A stretch of 64,000 nt of DNA from Amycolatopsis sp. MtRt-6 (lineage in GTDB: Bacteria; Actinomycetota; Actinomycetes; Mycobacteriales; Pseudonocardiaceae): positions 1 to 64,000 of the forward strand of contig NZ_JADWPD010000016.1 in the NCBI RefSeq assembly GCF_017308975.1. Reading direction: 5' to 3'. Below the pieces are notes generated by a model. It did no database searches. It was not told the origin of the DNA and saw only the letters and a list, made by a program, of their open reading frames with translations. The position numbers were made by a program, and so were the translations under genes. Shown piece by piece: positions 45,356-53,491 of the stretch (positions are counted from its first letter, which is position 1; each line of letters starts with the position of its first letter).

Positions 45356-45883
45356 GTGGTGCGACCGTCCCAACCCGTGCTGAACACCGTCGGCACGCTC
45401 GCCCGGCTCGGGCTGGCAGCCGTCTGGCTCGTTTCCGGCGCCATCAAGCTGGCGGATCCCGGCCAGACGCTGATCGCCGTGCAGGCGTACCAGGTGCTGC
45501 CGGGCGCACTCGAAAACGTGGTGGCCCTCGCGCTGCCGCTCGTCGAGCTGGTGCTCGGGCTGCTGCTGCTCGCGGGCCTGGCGACCCGGTGGGCCGCCGC
45601 GGCCTCGCTGGCGCTGCTCGTCGTGCTCATCGCCGGCATCGCCCAGTCGTGGGCGCGCGGCCTGAGCATCGACTGCGGGTGCTTCGGGGGCGGCGGCCAG
45701 GTGGCGGCGGGGCAGACCGAGTACCCGCAGGAGATCCTCCGCGACACGGGGTTCGCGCTGCTCGCCGTCTGGCTGGTGGCGCGCCCGCGCACGTGGCTGT
45801 CGCTCGACGGCTGGCTGGCGCGAGGTCGCGGGAACTCGGGCGAGCCCGAACACGACTACTCGGGTATCGCGGAAGGGAACTGA
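45356..45883 (+). CDS. MauE/DoxX-family redox-associated membrane protein
   Basis: A 175-aa protein with four membrane helices. The paired cysteines in LSIDCGCFGGGG (about residues 104-106) lie on a loop after the third helix, the signature of MauE/DoxX proteins that pass electrons to periplasmic thiol oxidoreductases. The C-terminal tail is hydrophilic. The next gene, 6 bp downstream, encodes a DsbA-like protein, so the two probably form one extracytoplasmic disulfide system. Confidence 0.9.
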   Translation: MVRPSQPVLNTVGTLARLGLAAVWLVSGAIKLADPGQTLIAVQAYQVLPGALENVVALALPLVELVLGLLLLAGLATRWAAAASLALLVVLIAGIAQSWARGLSIDCGCFGGGGQVAAGQTEYPQEILRDTGFALLAVWLVARPRTWLSLDGWLARGRGNSGEPEHDYSGIAEGN

Positions 45884-45889
45884 TACACA

Positions 45890-46693
45890 GTGGGTGGAGC
45901 TGAGCGGACCGCTCGGAAGCGTCGTCAGGCGGCGCAGGCCGGTTCGAACGTGGTCGCGCAGGCCAGGGGGACGTCCGGCGACCGGCGGAAGTGGATCATC
46001 GGGATCGGCGCCGTGGTCGTCGTCGCCGCGCTCGTGATCGGCGGTGTGATCTGGACGATCTCGGACCGGAACAAGACCGAAGGCCAGGTCATCGACGCCG
46101 GCACGACGAGCGCGCTGGCGGGCGACGTCACGCAGAAGCGCGACGGCGTCGTCGTCACCGTGGGCAAGCCGGGCGCCAAGGCCACGATCGACGTCTACGC
46201 CGACTTCCTCTGCCCGATCTGCGGCGAGTTCGAGAAGCAGTACAAGGGCCAGATCGAGCAGGCGATCAACGACGGCAAGCTGCAGGTGCGCTACCACATG
46301 GTGCCGCTGCTCACCCAGCGTTCCAGCCCGCCGGGCTACTCGCTCGACTCGGCGAACGCGGCGCTGGCCGCGGCCGACGCCGGCAAGTTCCTCCAGTTCC
46401 ACGACGCGCTGTTCGCCAACCAGCCCGAAGAGGGCAAGCGCGGCTACGACAAGGCGCAGCTGATCGAGCTCGGCAAGAACGTCGGGATCACCGACCCGGC
46501 GTTCGCCCAGACCGTCAACGCCGGCACCTACGAGCAGCAGCTCAACACCGCGTTCCAGCAGATCGAGAACGACCCGAAGCTGGCGCAGGACTTCGGTGGC
46601 GGGCAGCGCGGGTTCGGCACGCCGACGGTCACCGCGAACGGCTCGATCGTGTCCTGGCAGGACCCGGGCTGGCTCACGAAGGTCACCGGCTGA
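45890..46693 (+). CDS. Membrane-anchored DsbA-family thiol oxidoreductase
   Basis: A 267-aa protein with a basic cytoplasmic N-terminus, one membrane helix (about 35-57) and an extracytoplasmic thioredoxin fold with helical insertion. The active site is C108-P-I-C111 (ADFLCPICGEF) and the cis-Pro loop is GFGTPTVTANG. It is predicted to form or shuffle disulfides in secreted proteins, recharged by the adjacent MauE/DoxX protein. The start is GTG 45890, 6 bp after that gene. Confidence 0.93.
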   Translation: MGGAERTARKRRQAAQAGSNVVAQARGTSGDRRKWIIGIGAVVVVAALVIGGVIWTISDRNKTEGQVIDAGTTSALAGDVTQKRDGVVVTVGKPGAKATIDVYADFLCPICGEFEKQYKGQIEQAINDGKLQVRYHMVPLLTQRSSPPGYSLDSANAALAAADAGKFLQFHDALFANQPEEGKRGYDKAQLIELGKNVGITDPAFAQTVNAGTYEQQLNTAFQQIENDPKLAQDFGGGQRGFGTPTVTANGSIVSWQDPGWLTKVTG

Positions 46694-46755
46694 CTCGGGG
46701 CAATTCGCCCACTCGGGTACGGACCGTGGACTAGGCTGATTCCCACGACATCTTT

Positions 46756-46852
46756 CGGGGGTCCGGGTGGCGGAGCCCCCGGCCCGGGCGAAGCCCGGAT
46801 GTCACAGCAGGGGAACCGGGGGTGCCGTGCGCACGTCGCACCCCCGGTGACA
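46756..46852 (+). promoter_or_regulatory. Structured leader upstream of the ESX-associated operon
   Basis: The 170-bp gap before the operon is dominated by three hairpins. GGGGG / CCCCC closes 46757-46780, CCGGGC-GAA-GCCCGG follows near 46782-46797, and a perfect 11-bp stem ACCGGGGGTGC / GCACCCCCGGT lies at 46815-46848. A possible outer pairing is TGTCA / TGACA. The last stem ends 14 nt before GTG 46863, and AGGGAGG after it is the ribosome-binding site. A -10-like TAGGCT lies at 46732. It could be an attenuator or protein-binding leader. I cannot match a known riboswitch. Confidence 0.45.
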
Positions 46853-46862
46853 GGGAGGGCCA

Positions 46863-47207
46863 GTGGACGGTTCGGGGTTTCACGTCGATGACGGCGCGTA
46901 CACGCGGTACGCGCGCGAAGTCGACCCGCTCGGGGACGACGTCAAAGGGGCGGCCGACAAGCACGTCGGCCCGCACGTGACGCTCGGCGGCCACGGCTTT
47001 TCGGAGATGGGCGGCGAGTCCGGCTTCTCCGGTGCCTACAGCGGCCGGATGCGCGCGCTGCAGGAGAAGATGCACCGCGTCGGCGGCGGCTGGCGGCAGG
47101 TCGGCGAAGCCGCCCGGCAGACCGACCGCAACTACGCGGCGGTCGAGGGCGAGCACGGCGACGTCGTCCGGCGGCTCGGCGGCGACCTCGGGCAGGACCG
47201 CGCGTGA
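46863..47207 (+). CDS. EspC/WXG100-like ESX-associated protein
   Basis: A 114-aa helical protein with a Gly-rich middle (LGGHGFSEMGGESG) and a WRQVGEAARQTDRNYAAVEGEH C-terminus. It resembles the EspC (type VII ESX) and WXG100 families of small secreted helical-hairpin proteins. There is no signal peptide, as expected for ESX substrates. It is first of a four-gene overlapping operon with an NlpC/P60 hydrolase. GTG 46863 has a GGGAGGG ribosome-binding site 4 nt before it. No ESX core ATPase or membrane gene is in the window. Confidence 0.65.
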   Translation: MDGSGFHVDDGAYTRYAREVDPLGDDVKGAADKHVGPHVTLGGHGFSEMGGESGFSGAYSGRMRALQEKMHRVGGGWRQVGEAARQTDRNYAAVEGEHGDVVRRLGGDLGQDRA

Positions 47208-48316
47208 CCGAGCACGAATCCGACCAGCTCGTCCGGCACGGCCTGGACACCACGAACCAGTTCGCGCAGAAGCTGCGCCACGACCCGGCCGCGATCGGCG
47301 GCGCCCGTGACGCGCACTACGCCCTGCAGACGTCGGTGGGCCGCACCCGCGACGTCGCCTCGGAGCAGCGCGTCAACCTGGCCTCGGCCAGCTCGGGCTC
47401 GACGACCGACCGCGCCACCGCGACGTCGCAGAGCCTGGAGAAGGAGGTCCAGGACCTCCTCGACGAGAGCGCCGAGATCGAGAAGGCCGTCACCGAGGCG
47501 GCCGAGGCACTGCACGTCGGCGAGATCAAGAACGACCAGGTCCGCGACCAGATCGTCAAGGAGATCGCGGCGTCGATGAAGGCGCTGGCGGCCGTGAAGT
47601 CGATCCAGCCGCCGGAGAGCCGCGCGGCCGCGTCGCGCGACATCCTGATGAAGCTGCAGACCAAGATCAGCCAGCTGACCGGCCAGGCCGCGACGTTCAG
47701 CGAGCAGACGATCAACGAGCTCACCGCGATCGGCACCCGCCTCGGCGGCGAGGAGCAGACGACGTCGTCGTCTTCGGCGTCCTCGACCAAGGTCGGGTCG
47801 TCGTTCAACAGCAGCAGCGGCTATTCGGGCGGCTCCGACGGCGGTGGGGGCGGTGGCGGCGGCGGGGGCGCCGTCCACAAGCCGCGGCTGCCGGTGGCGA
47901 TCCCGCCGCAGCCCGGCTCCGGCGTCGCGATCAACCTGCCCGGCGGCAAGCAGGTGATGGCGCCGAACGAGACGGCGGCGAAGGCCGTGCGCGCGGCGCT
48001 TTCGCAGCTCGGCGTGCCGTACGTCTGGGGCGGGACCGCGCGCGGTGTCGGCCTCGACTGCAGCGGCCTGGTCATGACGTCCTACCAGGACGCGGGGATG
48101 CAGCTGCCGCGCACGGCGGCGCAGCAGACGGTCGGCGCCGAGGTGCCGTCGATCGACCAGCTGCTGCCCGGCGACCTCGTCGTGTGGTCCGGCCACGTGG
48201 CGATGGTGATCGGCGACGGCCAGATGGTCGAGGCGGGCGACCCGGTGCAGATCAGCAAGATCCGCACCACGAACGCGGGGCAGTCGTTCATCGGCTTCTA
48301 CCGGCCTACGGGGTGA
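47204..48316 (+). CDS. NlpC/P60 cell-wall hydrolase with coiled-coil N-terminus
   Basis: A 370-aa protein. Helical/coiled N-terminal region (residues 1-180), Ser/Gly-rich linker with ten glycines (about 185-222), and a C-terminal NlpC/P60 domain (about 255-370). Catalytic C286 is in GLDCSGLVM and H331 in WSGHVAMVIG. The third position, often His, is not clearly so here. Such enzymes cut gamma-D-glutamyl-diaminopimelate bonds in peptidoglycan. No signal peptide is seen, and the start overlaps the EspC-like gene, so export through an ESX route is plausible (inference). Confidence 0.85.
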   Translation: MTEHESDQLVRHGLDTTNQFAQKLRHDPAAIGGARDAHYALQTSVGRTRDVASEQRVNLASASSGSTTDRATATSQSLEKEVQDLLDESAEIEKAVTEAAEALHVGEIKNDQVRDQIVKEIAASMKALAAVKSIQPPESRAAASRDILMKLQTKISQLTGQAATFSEQTINELTAIGTRLGGEEQTTSSSSASSTKVGSSFNSSSGYSGGSDGGGGGGGGGGAVHKPRLPVAIPPQPGSGVAINLPGGKQVMAPNETAAKAVRAALSQLGVPYVWGGTARGVGLDCSGLVMTSYQDAGMQLPRTAAQQTVGAEVPSIDQLLPGDLVVWSGHVAMVIGDGQMVEAGDPVQISKIRTTNAGQSFIGFYRPTG

Positions 48317-48319
48317 GTT

Positions 48320-48703
48320 GTGGCTGAATTCGACGTCGAGCTGGCTTCCGCGCGGATCGCGGAGCAGGCGGCGCGGGCGGAATCCGAGGCGTCCGCGCGG
48401 TTCGCGCGTTCGGGCCCGGTGGTGGGCAAGGCGGCTTCCGACGGGATCGAGGTCCAGGTCGCGCCCGGCGGACTGCTGACGGGGCTGACGATCCACCGCT
48501 CGGCGCTGCGGCACGGGTCCGCGGTGCTGGCCGACCAGATCGTCGAGCTGGCCCAGCGCGCGACCCGGCGGGCGGGGGACCGGATGTACCACGCTCTCGC
48601 TCCGGTGGTGGACGCTGCGCAGCTGGAGACGTTGGGCTACGAGCCGATCCCGGACGACGACCCGGACGCCGAAACGTATTCGTACGGAGGGGGATCGCGG
48701 TGA
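48320..48703 (+). CDS. YbaB/EbfC-like small protein
   Basis: A 127-aa protein with alpha-beta-beta-alpha character: an N-terminal Ala/Glu-rich helix, strands IEVQVAPGGLLTGLTIH, then helix VLADQIVELAQRATRRAGDRMYH. This is the fold pattern of YbaB/EbfC nucleoid-associated proteins. In actinobacteria such diverged copies are often beside ESX genes. GTG 48320 lies 3 nt after the NlpC/P60 stop. A possible chaperone or partner for the ESX-linked proteins (inference). Confidence 0.7.
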   Translation: MAEFDVELASARIAEQAARAESEASARFARSGPVVGKAASDGIEVQVAPGGLLTGLTIHRSALRHGSAVLADQIVELAQRATRRAGDRMYHALAPVVDAAQLETLGYEPIPDDDPDAETYSYGGGSR

Positions 48704-49197
48704 TCACGACCCGCCAGCTGATCGCCCAGGCCCGCGCCCGCGAAGAGGCGATGGCCCGCGTGGAGGAACTGTTGGCGTCGGCCTCGGGCACGGCGCACGA
48801 CCGCGACGGCCAGGTCGAGGTGACGGTCGACGCCCGGGGCAAGCTGCTGCGGTTGTGGCTGGCACCCTCGGCGGTGAACGTGGGGGAGCAGCTGGGACCG
48901 CTGATCGTGGAGGTCGCCCAGGCGGCCATGCGCGAGGCGACCCAGGACGGGTACAACAAGGTGGCCTTGCTGCTCGGCGAGGACATGACGGCGATGATCG
49001 AGCAGATGACGGGCATGCCGGCGCCGGCCCGGGCGGAGGACGACGACCCGGGGATGACGGTGGAGGAGTTCCAGCGGCTGCGCGCGGAGCGGCTCGGGTC
49101 GGCGCCCGCGGAATCACCTGAACCGGTGGCGAGTGCCGAGGACGAGGACGCGTACTGGGAGAGCTTCGACCCGGCTTCGCTGCGCTCGGACCGCTGA
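48700..49197 (+). CDS. Second YbaB/EbfC-like protein with acidic tail
   Basis: A 165-aa protein. YbaB-type core (residues 1-105; strands QVEVTVDARGKLLRLWLAP, helix LIVEVAQAAMREATQDGYNKVA) followed by an acidic, Pro-rich tail (EDDDPGMTVEEF to the C-terminus, with ASAEDEDAYWESFDP). The GTG start overlaps the previous gene's stop region by 4 bp. It is the last gene of the four-gene operon. Two tandem YbaB paralogues suggest a heterodimer. Confidence 0.7.
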   Translation: MITTRQLIAQARAREEAMARVEELLASASGTAHDRDGQVEVTVDARGKLLRLWLAPSAVNVGEQLGPLIVEVAQAAMREATQDGYNKVALLLGEDMTAMIEQMTGMPAPARAEDDDPGMTVEEFQRLRAERLGSAPAESPEPVASAEDEDAYWESFDPASLRSDR

Positions 49198-49492
49198 GCA
49201 GCCCCCGTTTTCAACGTTACGGCAGGGCACCGACAGTTTCGTGCTGGTCGGCGTCCCGGTGAGCGGCACCCGAGTTCGTTGAGAGGTCTGGACCAACCAC
49301 CGCGGCCTGTGTCTTAATCCAAGGCGTGAATTTTGGTCTCTCGACGAGGAGGACCGGATGCGCCTCGGATGCGGGCTGGGCATCGATGTGCCGGCCGTCG
49401 GGTTGCTTGGCCAGATGACGCAGGCCGAACGGCTCGGGGTGCGGTGCCCGCACCTCCCTTGGTGATCCCCGTCCCCACCGGAAGGAACACGC

Positions 49493-50761
49493 ATGCCCCG
49501 CCGTCCCCTGTTCAGAGTCCTGGCTTTCTTCGCCGCCTGCTTGGGGCTTTCGCTCGGAGCCCCCGCGGTGGAAGCCGCCACGCCGTTCAAGGTGCTCGCC
49601 TTCTACAGCGGCACCTACGATGCCGCGCACATCAGCTTCGAAAAGGAAGCGAACGCCTGGTTCCCGCAGCAGGCGGCGGCCACCGGGTTCACCTACACCG
49701 CGACGACCAACTGGAACCAGCTCACCACGATCACCCCGGACCAGTACCAGGTCGTGCTGTTCCTCGACGACCAGCCGCAGTCGCAGGCGCAGTTCCAGGG
49801 CTTCCAGCGGTACATGCAGGCCGGCGGCGGGTTCTTCGGCTTCCACGTCACGGCCTACAACGACAGCTCCACGCCGTCCTACGCGAACTGGTTCCACAAC
49901 GACTTCCTCGGCACCGGCCGGTTCACGTCGAACACGTGGGGCCCGACCCCGGAGACGCTGAAGATCGAGAACCGCACGCACCCGTCGACGGCGAACCTGC
50001 CGGCGACGATCCGGTCGTCGACGTCGGAGTGGTACGCCTGGCAGTACGACCTGCGCCAGAACGCGAACATTTCGGTCCTGGCGTCGATGGACAGCTCCAC
50101 CTTCCCGATCGGCACCGACCCGAACCAGACCTGGTACAGCGGCTACTACCCGATCGCGTGGACGAACAAGAACTACAAGATGCTCTACGCCAACTTCGGC
50201 CACAACGCGATGAACTACGAGACGAACACCGCGCTGTCGTCGACGTTCGAGAGCGCCGGCCAGAACCGGTTCGTGCTCGACGGCCTGAAGTGGCTCGGCG
50301 GCGGTTCGACGACCCCGACCGACCCGGGCGCGATCGACCCCGCGGCCTGGTACGCGGTGACGAACAAGGCGTCCGGCAAGTGCGTCGACGCCCGCGCGGC
50401 CGGCAGTGCCAACGGCACGGTGATCCAGCAGTACACGTGCAACGGCACCGCGGCCCAGCAGTACCGGTTCGCGCCGACCAGTGGTGGCTACGACCGGATC
50501 GACAACCGGACCAACCCGGCGCAGGTCATCGACGTCACCGACGTCTCGGCCGCGGACAACGCCGGGCTGCAGCTGTGGTCCTACAGCGGGGGTGGCAACC
50601 AGCAGTGGCAGCCGGTGGCCGAGGGTGGTGGGTACTACCACTTCGTCGCCCGCCACAGCGGCAGGTGCCTGACCGTGCCGGGCGCCTCCACCGCGGACAG
50701 CGTCCAGCTCGTCCAGGCGGCCTGTAGCGGCAGCGCCGCTCAGTCGTTCAAGGTCGCCTAG
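49493..50761 (+). CDS. Secreted ThuA-domain protein with ricin B-type lectin domain
   Basis: A 422-aa extracellular protein. Signal peptide (MPRRPLFRVLAFFAACLG, cleavage near AVEAAT, residue 29), a ThuA-like class I glutamine amidotransferase-fold domain (about 30-265, with GGGFFGFHVTAYND), a Thr/Pro linker, then a ricin B lectin domain (about 283-422) with QW-type repeats (QQYRF, NQQWQP, AQSFKV). This combination is common in actinomycete secreted carbohydrate-active proteins. The exact activity of ThuA domains is unsettled. The upstream 295 bp contain no other gene. GGAAGG precedes the ATG by 8 nt. Confidence 0.9.
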   Translation: MPRRPLFRVLAFFAACLGLSLGAPAVEAATPFKVLAFYSGTYDAAHISFEKEANAWFPQQAAATGFTYTATTNWNQLTTITPDQYQVVLFLDDQPQSQAQFQGFQRYMQAGGGFFGFHVTAYNDSSTPSYANWFHNDFLGTGRFTSNTWGPTPETLKIENRTHPSTANLPATIRSSTSEWYAWQYDLRQNANISVLASMDSSTFPIGTDPNQTWYSGYYPIAWTNKNYKMLYANFGHNAMNYETNTALSSTFESAGQNRFVLDGLKWLGGGSTTPTDPGAIDPAAWYAVTNKASGKCVDARAAGSANGTVIQQYTCNGTAAQQYRFAPTSGGYDRIDNRTNPAQVIDVTDVSAADNAGLQLWSYSGGGNQQWQPVAEGGGYYHFVARHSGRCLTVPGASTADSVQLVQAACSGSAAQSFKVA

Positions 50762-50786
50762 CGTTCGGCTCGCGACCCTGGCTAAC

Positions 50787-50996
50787 ATGAACATTCTTCA
50801 TGAACGGTCGGAGGGTGCGGTGCGGGCGATCTTCGCGGCGGCGGAAGCCGGTCAGCGGACCGGCGGGATGGTCGTCGTGTTCGGGGACGACGATCCCGCC
50901 GGTGCCGCGCCGCGTGAAGCCGACCCGGCGGCGGCCGCAGAACTGGTCCGCAGGCTGCGGGAGTTCTACGGCCCGCCGGTCAGTCGCGTTCGATGA
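50787..50996 (+). CDS. Small hypothetical protein (69 aa)
   Basis: A 69-aa reading frame, MNILHERSEGAVRAIFAAAEAGQRTGGMVVVFGDDDPAG onward, with the high third-position G+C typical of real genes here. The start could be ATG 50787 or GTG 50820. TAACAT at 50780-50785 resembles a -10 box but would fit ATG 50800 in another frame less well. The last 17 bp overlap the convergent topoisomerase gene. No family recognised. Confidence 0.45.
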   Translation: MNILHERSEGAVRAIFAAAEAGQRTGGMVVVFGDDDPAGAAPREADPAAAAELVRRLREFYGPPVSRVR

Positions 50997-53463
50997 GGTG
51001 ACCCACCACGTCCGGGCCGGGGTGGGCGTGCCCGGAACCATCTCGGCGGACGTCGATCTCCGGGAGCTCCACCGGGTCGCCGTTGCGTGCCGCGCCGGCC
51101 GGGCGGGGGCCGATCCAGGCCACCCGCAGCGCCGTCTCGCCCTTGAGGAAGCGCTGGGCCCGGACGCCGCCCGTGGCGCGGCCCTTCGCCGGGTACTCGC
51201 TGAACGGTGTCACCTTCACGCTCTGGCCCGTCGAGGTGATCACCAGCGGCTCGCCGTGCTCGTCGTCGTCCGTGCGGACCGCGCCGAAGAACACCACCGA
51301 CCCCGAACCCACGTTCATGCCCGCCATGCCGCCGCCCTTCAGGCCCTGCGGGCGGACCAGGGACGCCGCGTACTTCAGCAGCGACGCCTCCGACGACACG
51401 AACGCCAGCGTCTCCGAGCCGTCCGTCAGCCACGTGGCGCCGACGACCTCGTCGCCGTCCTTCAGCGAGATCACTTCGAACTCGTCCGAGCGGACCGGCC
51501 ACTCCGGCGCGCACACCTTCACGACGCCGGCCTTCGTGCCCAGCGCCAGGCCCGGTGAGCCCGCCGCCTGCTCGCCGAGCGGCGCGATGCCGATGACCGT
51601 CTCGCCCTTTTCCAGCGGGACCAGCTCGCGCGCCGCCATGCCGCCGCGCAGCGACACCGTGCCGGCCTGCTCGGGCAGCACCGGCAGCGGGAGCACGTCG
51701 GTCTTGAACGCCCGGCCGCGGCTGGTGACCAGCAGCACCTGCCCGCGCGCGGTCGTGTGGACCAGGGCCGCCACGGCGTCGTGCTTCACCCGGCCGTTGC
51801 GGCGACGCGTCTCGGTCGCCTCTTCGGACTCGGCCGCGGTGCGTGCCACCAGCCCGGTCGCCGAGAGGATCACCTGGCACGGGTCGTCCGCGACCTCCAG
51901 GGGGCCCGAGGGCTTCGACGCGGCCAGGACCTCCTTCAGGTCGCCGTCGATCAGCGCGGTGCGGCGCTCGGTCGGGAAGTCCTTCGCGATCTTCGCCAGC
52001 TCGGACGAGACGAGCTTCTTCAGCACCGACTCGTCGTCGAGGATCTTGGTCAGCTCGGCGATCTCCTCGCGCAGCCGCTCCTGCTCGGACTCGAGTTCGA
52101 GGCGGTCGTACTTGGTCAGCCGGCGCAGCGGCGTGTCCAGGATGTACGTGGCCTGGATCTCCGACAGCTTGAAACGCGTCATCAGGCCGTCCTTCGCGGC
52201 CTGCGCGTTCTCGCTTTCGCGGATGAGCTTGATCACCTTGTCGATGTTCAGCAGCGCGATCAGCAGGCCGTCGACCAGGTGCAGACGCTCTTCGCGCTTG
52301 CGGCGGCGGTACTTCGTGCGCCGCGTGACGACGTCGTAGCGGTGGCGGAGGAAGACCTCCAGCAGCTCCTTGAGCCCGAGGGTCTGCGGCTGGCCGTCGA
52401 CGAGCACCAGGTTGTTGATGCCGAACGACTGCTCCAGCGGCGTGAGCCGGTAAAGATCGGCCAGCAGCGCCTGCGGGTTGACGCCGACCTTGCACTCGAT
52501 GACCAGCCGCGTGCCGTTCTCGCGGTCGGTGAGGTCCTTGACGTCGGCGATGCCGGTGAGCCGCTTGGACTTGTTGACCTCGTCGGTGATCTTCTCGATC
52601 ACCTTCTCCGGGCCGACGCCGTACGGCAGCTCGGTGACGGTGATCGCCTGCCGCCCGCGGCTGCCCTCGAGGGGCCCGGTCTCGACGTTCGCGCGCATCC
52701 GGACCACACCGCGACCGGTCTCGTACGCGCGGCGCACCTCGTCGAGGCCCAGCAGCTTGCCGCCGGTGGGCAGGTCGGGGCCGGGCACGAACTCCATCAG
52801 CTTGTCGAGCGTCGCCGACGGGTGCGTGATCAGCCACCGCGCCGCGGCGATGACCTCGCCGAGGTTGTGCGGGATCATGTTGGTCGCCATCCCGACCGCG
52901 ATCCCGGACGTGCCGTTGACCAGCAGGTTCGGGAACGCCGCGGGCAGCACGGACGGCTCTTCGAGCGAGCCGTCGTAGTTGGGCCGGAAGTCGACGGTGT
53001 CCTCGCCGAGCTCGCCGACCAGCTGCATCGCCTCGGGCGACATGCGGGCTTCGGTGTACCGCGAGGCGGCCGGGCCGTCGTCGGGGGAGCCGAAGTTGCC
53101 GTGGCCGTCGATCAGCGGGACGTTCAGCGAGAAGTCCTGCGCCAGCCGCACCATCGCGTCGTAGATCGCGACGTCGCCGTGGGGGTGGTACTTGCCCATC
53201 ACGTCGCCGACCACGCGCGACGACTTCACGTACGCGTGCGTCGGGCGGTAGCCGTTTTCGTTCATCGAGTACAGGATCCGGCGGTGCACCGGCTTCAGCC
53301 CGTCCCGCGCGTCCGGCAGGGCACGCGAGTGGATGACCGAGTACGCGTACTCCAGGTAGGAGTCTTCGATCTCGGTCTTCAGCGAGTTGTCGAAGACGTG
53401 CGCACCGGGGGAGTCGAACGCGCTGGGATCGACCTTGGTGGTGGTGCCCTTGCGGCGTGCCAC
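50980..53463 (-). CDS. parC: DNA topoisomerase IV-type subunit A (type IIA, ParC-like)
   Basis: An 827-aa DNA-cleaving subunit. The catalytic tyrosine is Y136 in PAASRYTEAR, and the quinolone-region helix reads VVGDVMGKYHPHGD (about 84-97). The C-terminal half is a beta-pinwheel for DNA wrapping. The GyrA-box is not clearly conserved, which with the adjacent B subunit favours a ParC-like decatenase over gyrase. GTG 53463 is the start. It is 28 bp downstream of the B-subunit gene in one operon, a second type IIA pair in addition to the gyrAB expected near dnaA. Confidence 0.9.
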   Translation of the reverse strand: MARRKGTTTKVDPSAFDSPGAHVFDNSLKTEIEDSYLEYAYSVIHSRALPDARDGLKPVHRRILYSMNENGYRPTHAYVKSSRVVGDVMGKYHPHGDVAIYDAMVRLAQDFSLNVPLIDGHGNFGSPDDGPAASRYTEARMSPEAMQLVGELGEDTVDFRPNYDGSLEEPSVLPAAFPNLLVNGTSGIAVGMATNMIPHNLGEVIAAARWLITHPSATLDKLMEFVPGPDLPTGGKLLGLDEVRRAYETGRGVVRMRANVETGPLEGSRGRQAITVTELPYGVGPEKVIEKITDEVNKSKRLTGIADVKDLTDRENGTRLVIECKVGVNPQALLADLYRLTPLEQSFGINNLVLVDGQPQTLGLKELLEVFLRHRYDVVTRRTKYRRRKREERLHLVDGLLIALLNIDKVIKLIRESENAQAAKDGLMTRFKLSEIQATYILDTPLRRLTKYDRLELESEQERLREEIAELTKILDDESVLKKLVSSELAKIAKDFPTERRTALIDGDLKEVLAASKPSGPLEVADDPCQVILSATGLVARTAAESEEATETRRRNGRVKHDAVAALVHTTARGQVLLVTSRGRAFKTDVLPLPVLPEQAGTVSLRGGMAARELVPLEKGETVIGIAPLGEQAAGSPGLALGTKAGVVKVCAPEWPVRSDEFEVISLKDGDEVVGATWLTDGSETLAFVSSEASLLKYAASLVRPQGLKGGGMAGMNVGSGSVVFFGAVRTDDDEHGEPLVITSTGQSVKVTPFSEYPAKGRATGGVRAQRFLKGETALRVAWIGPRPAGAARNGDPVELPEIDVRRDGSGHAHPGPDVVGHLIERD

Positions 53464-53491
53464 GGCAGAACTCCTTGGTAGCTACGAAAAA

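Noticed and set aside
42035..46402. A single 1455-codon minus-strand frame through hrpB
   Set aside because: The part beyond 44473 overlaps the solute-binding protein, MauE and DsbA genes in the wrong frame. HrpB has a good GTG start at 44473.
46756..46852. A known c-di-AMP (ydaO) riboswitch before the NlpC/P60 operon
   Set aside because: The gene context and a GGGGAACC stretch are suggestive, but the conserved ydaO 3' block and pseudoknot sequences could not be found in the 170-bp gap.
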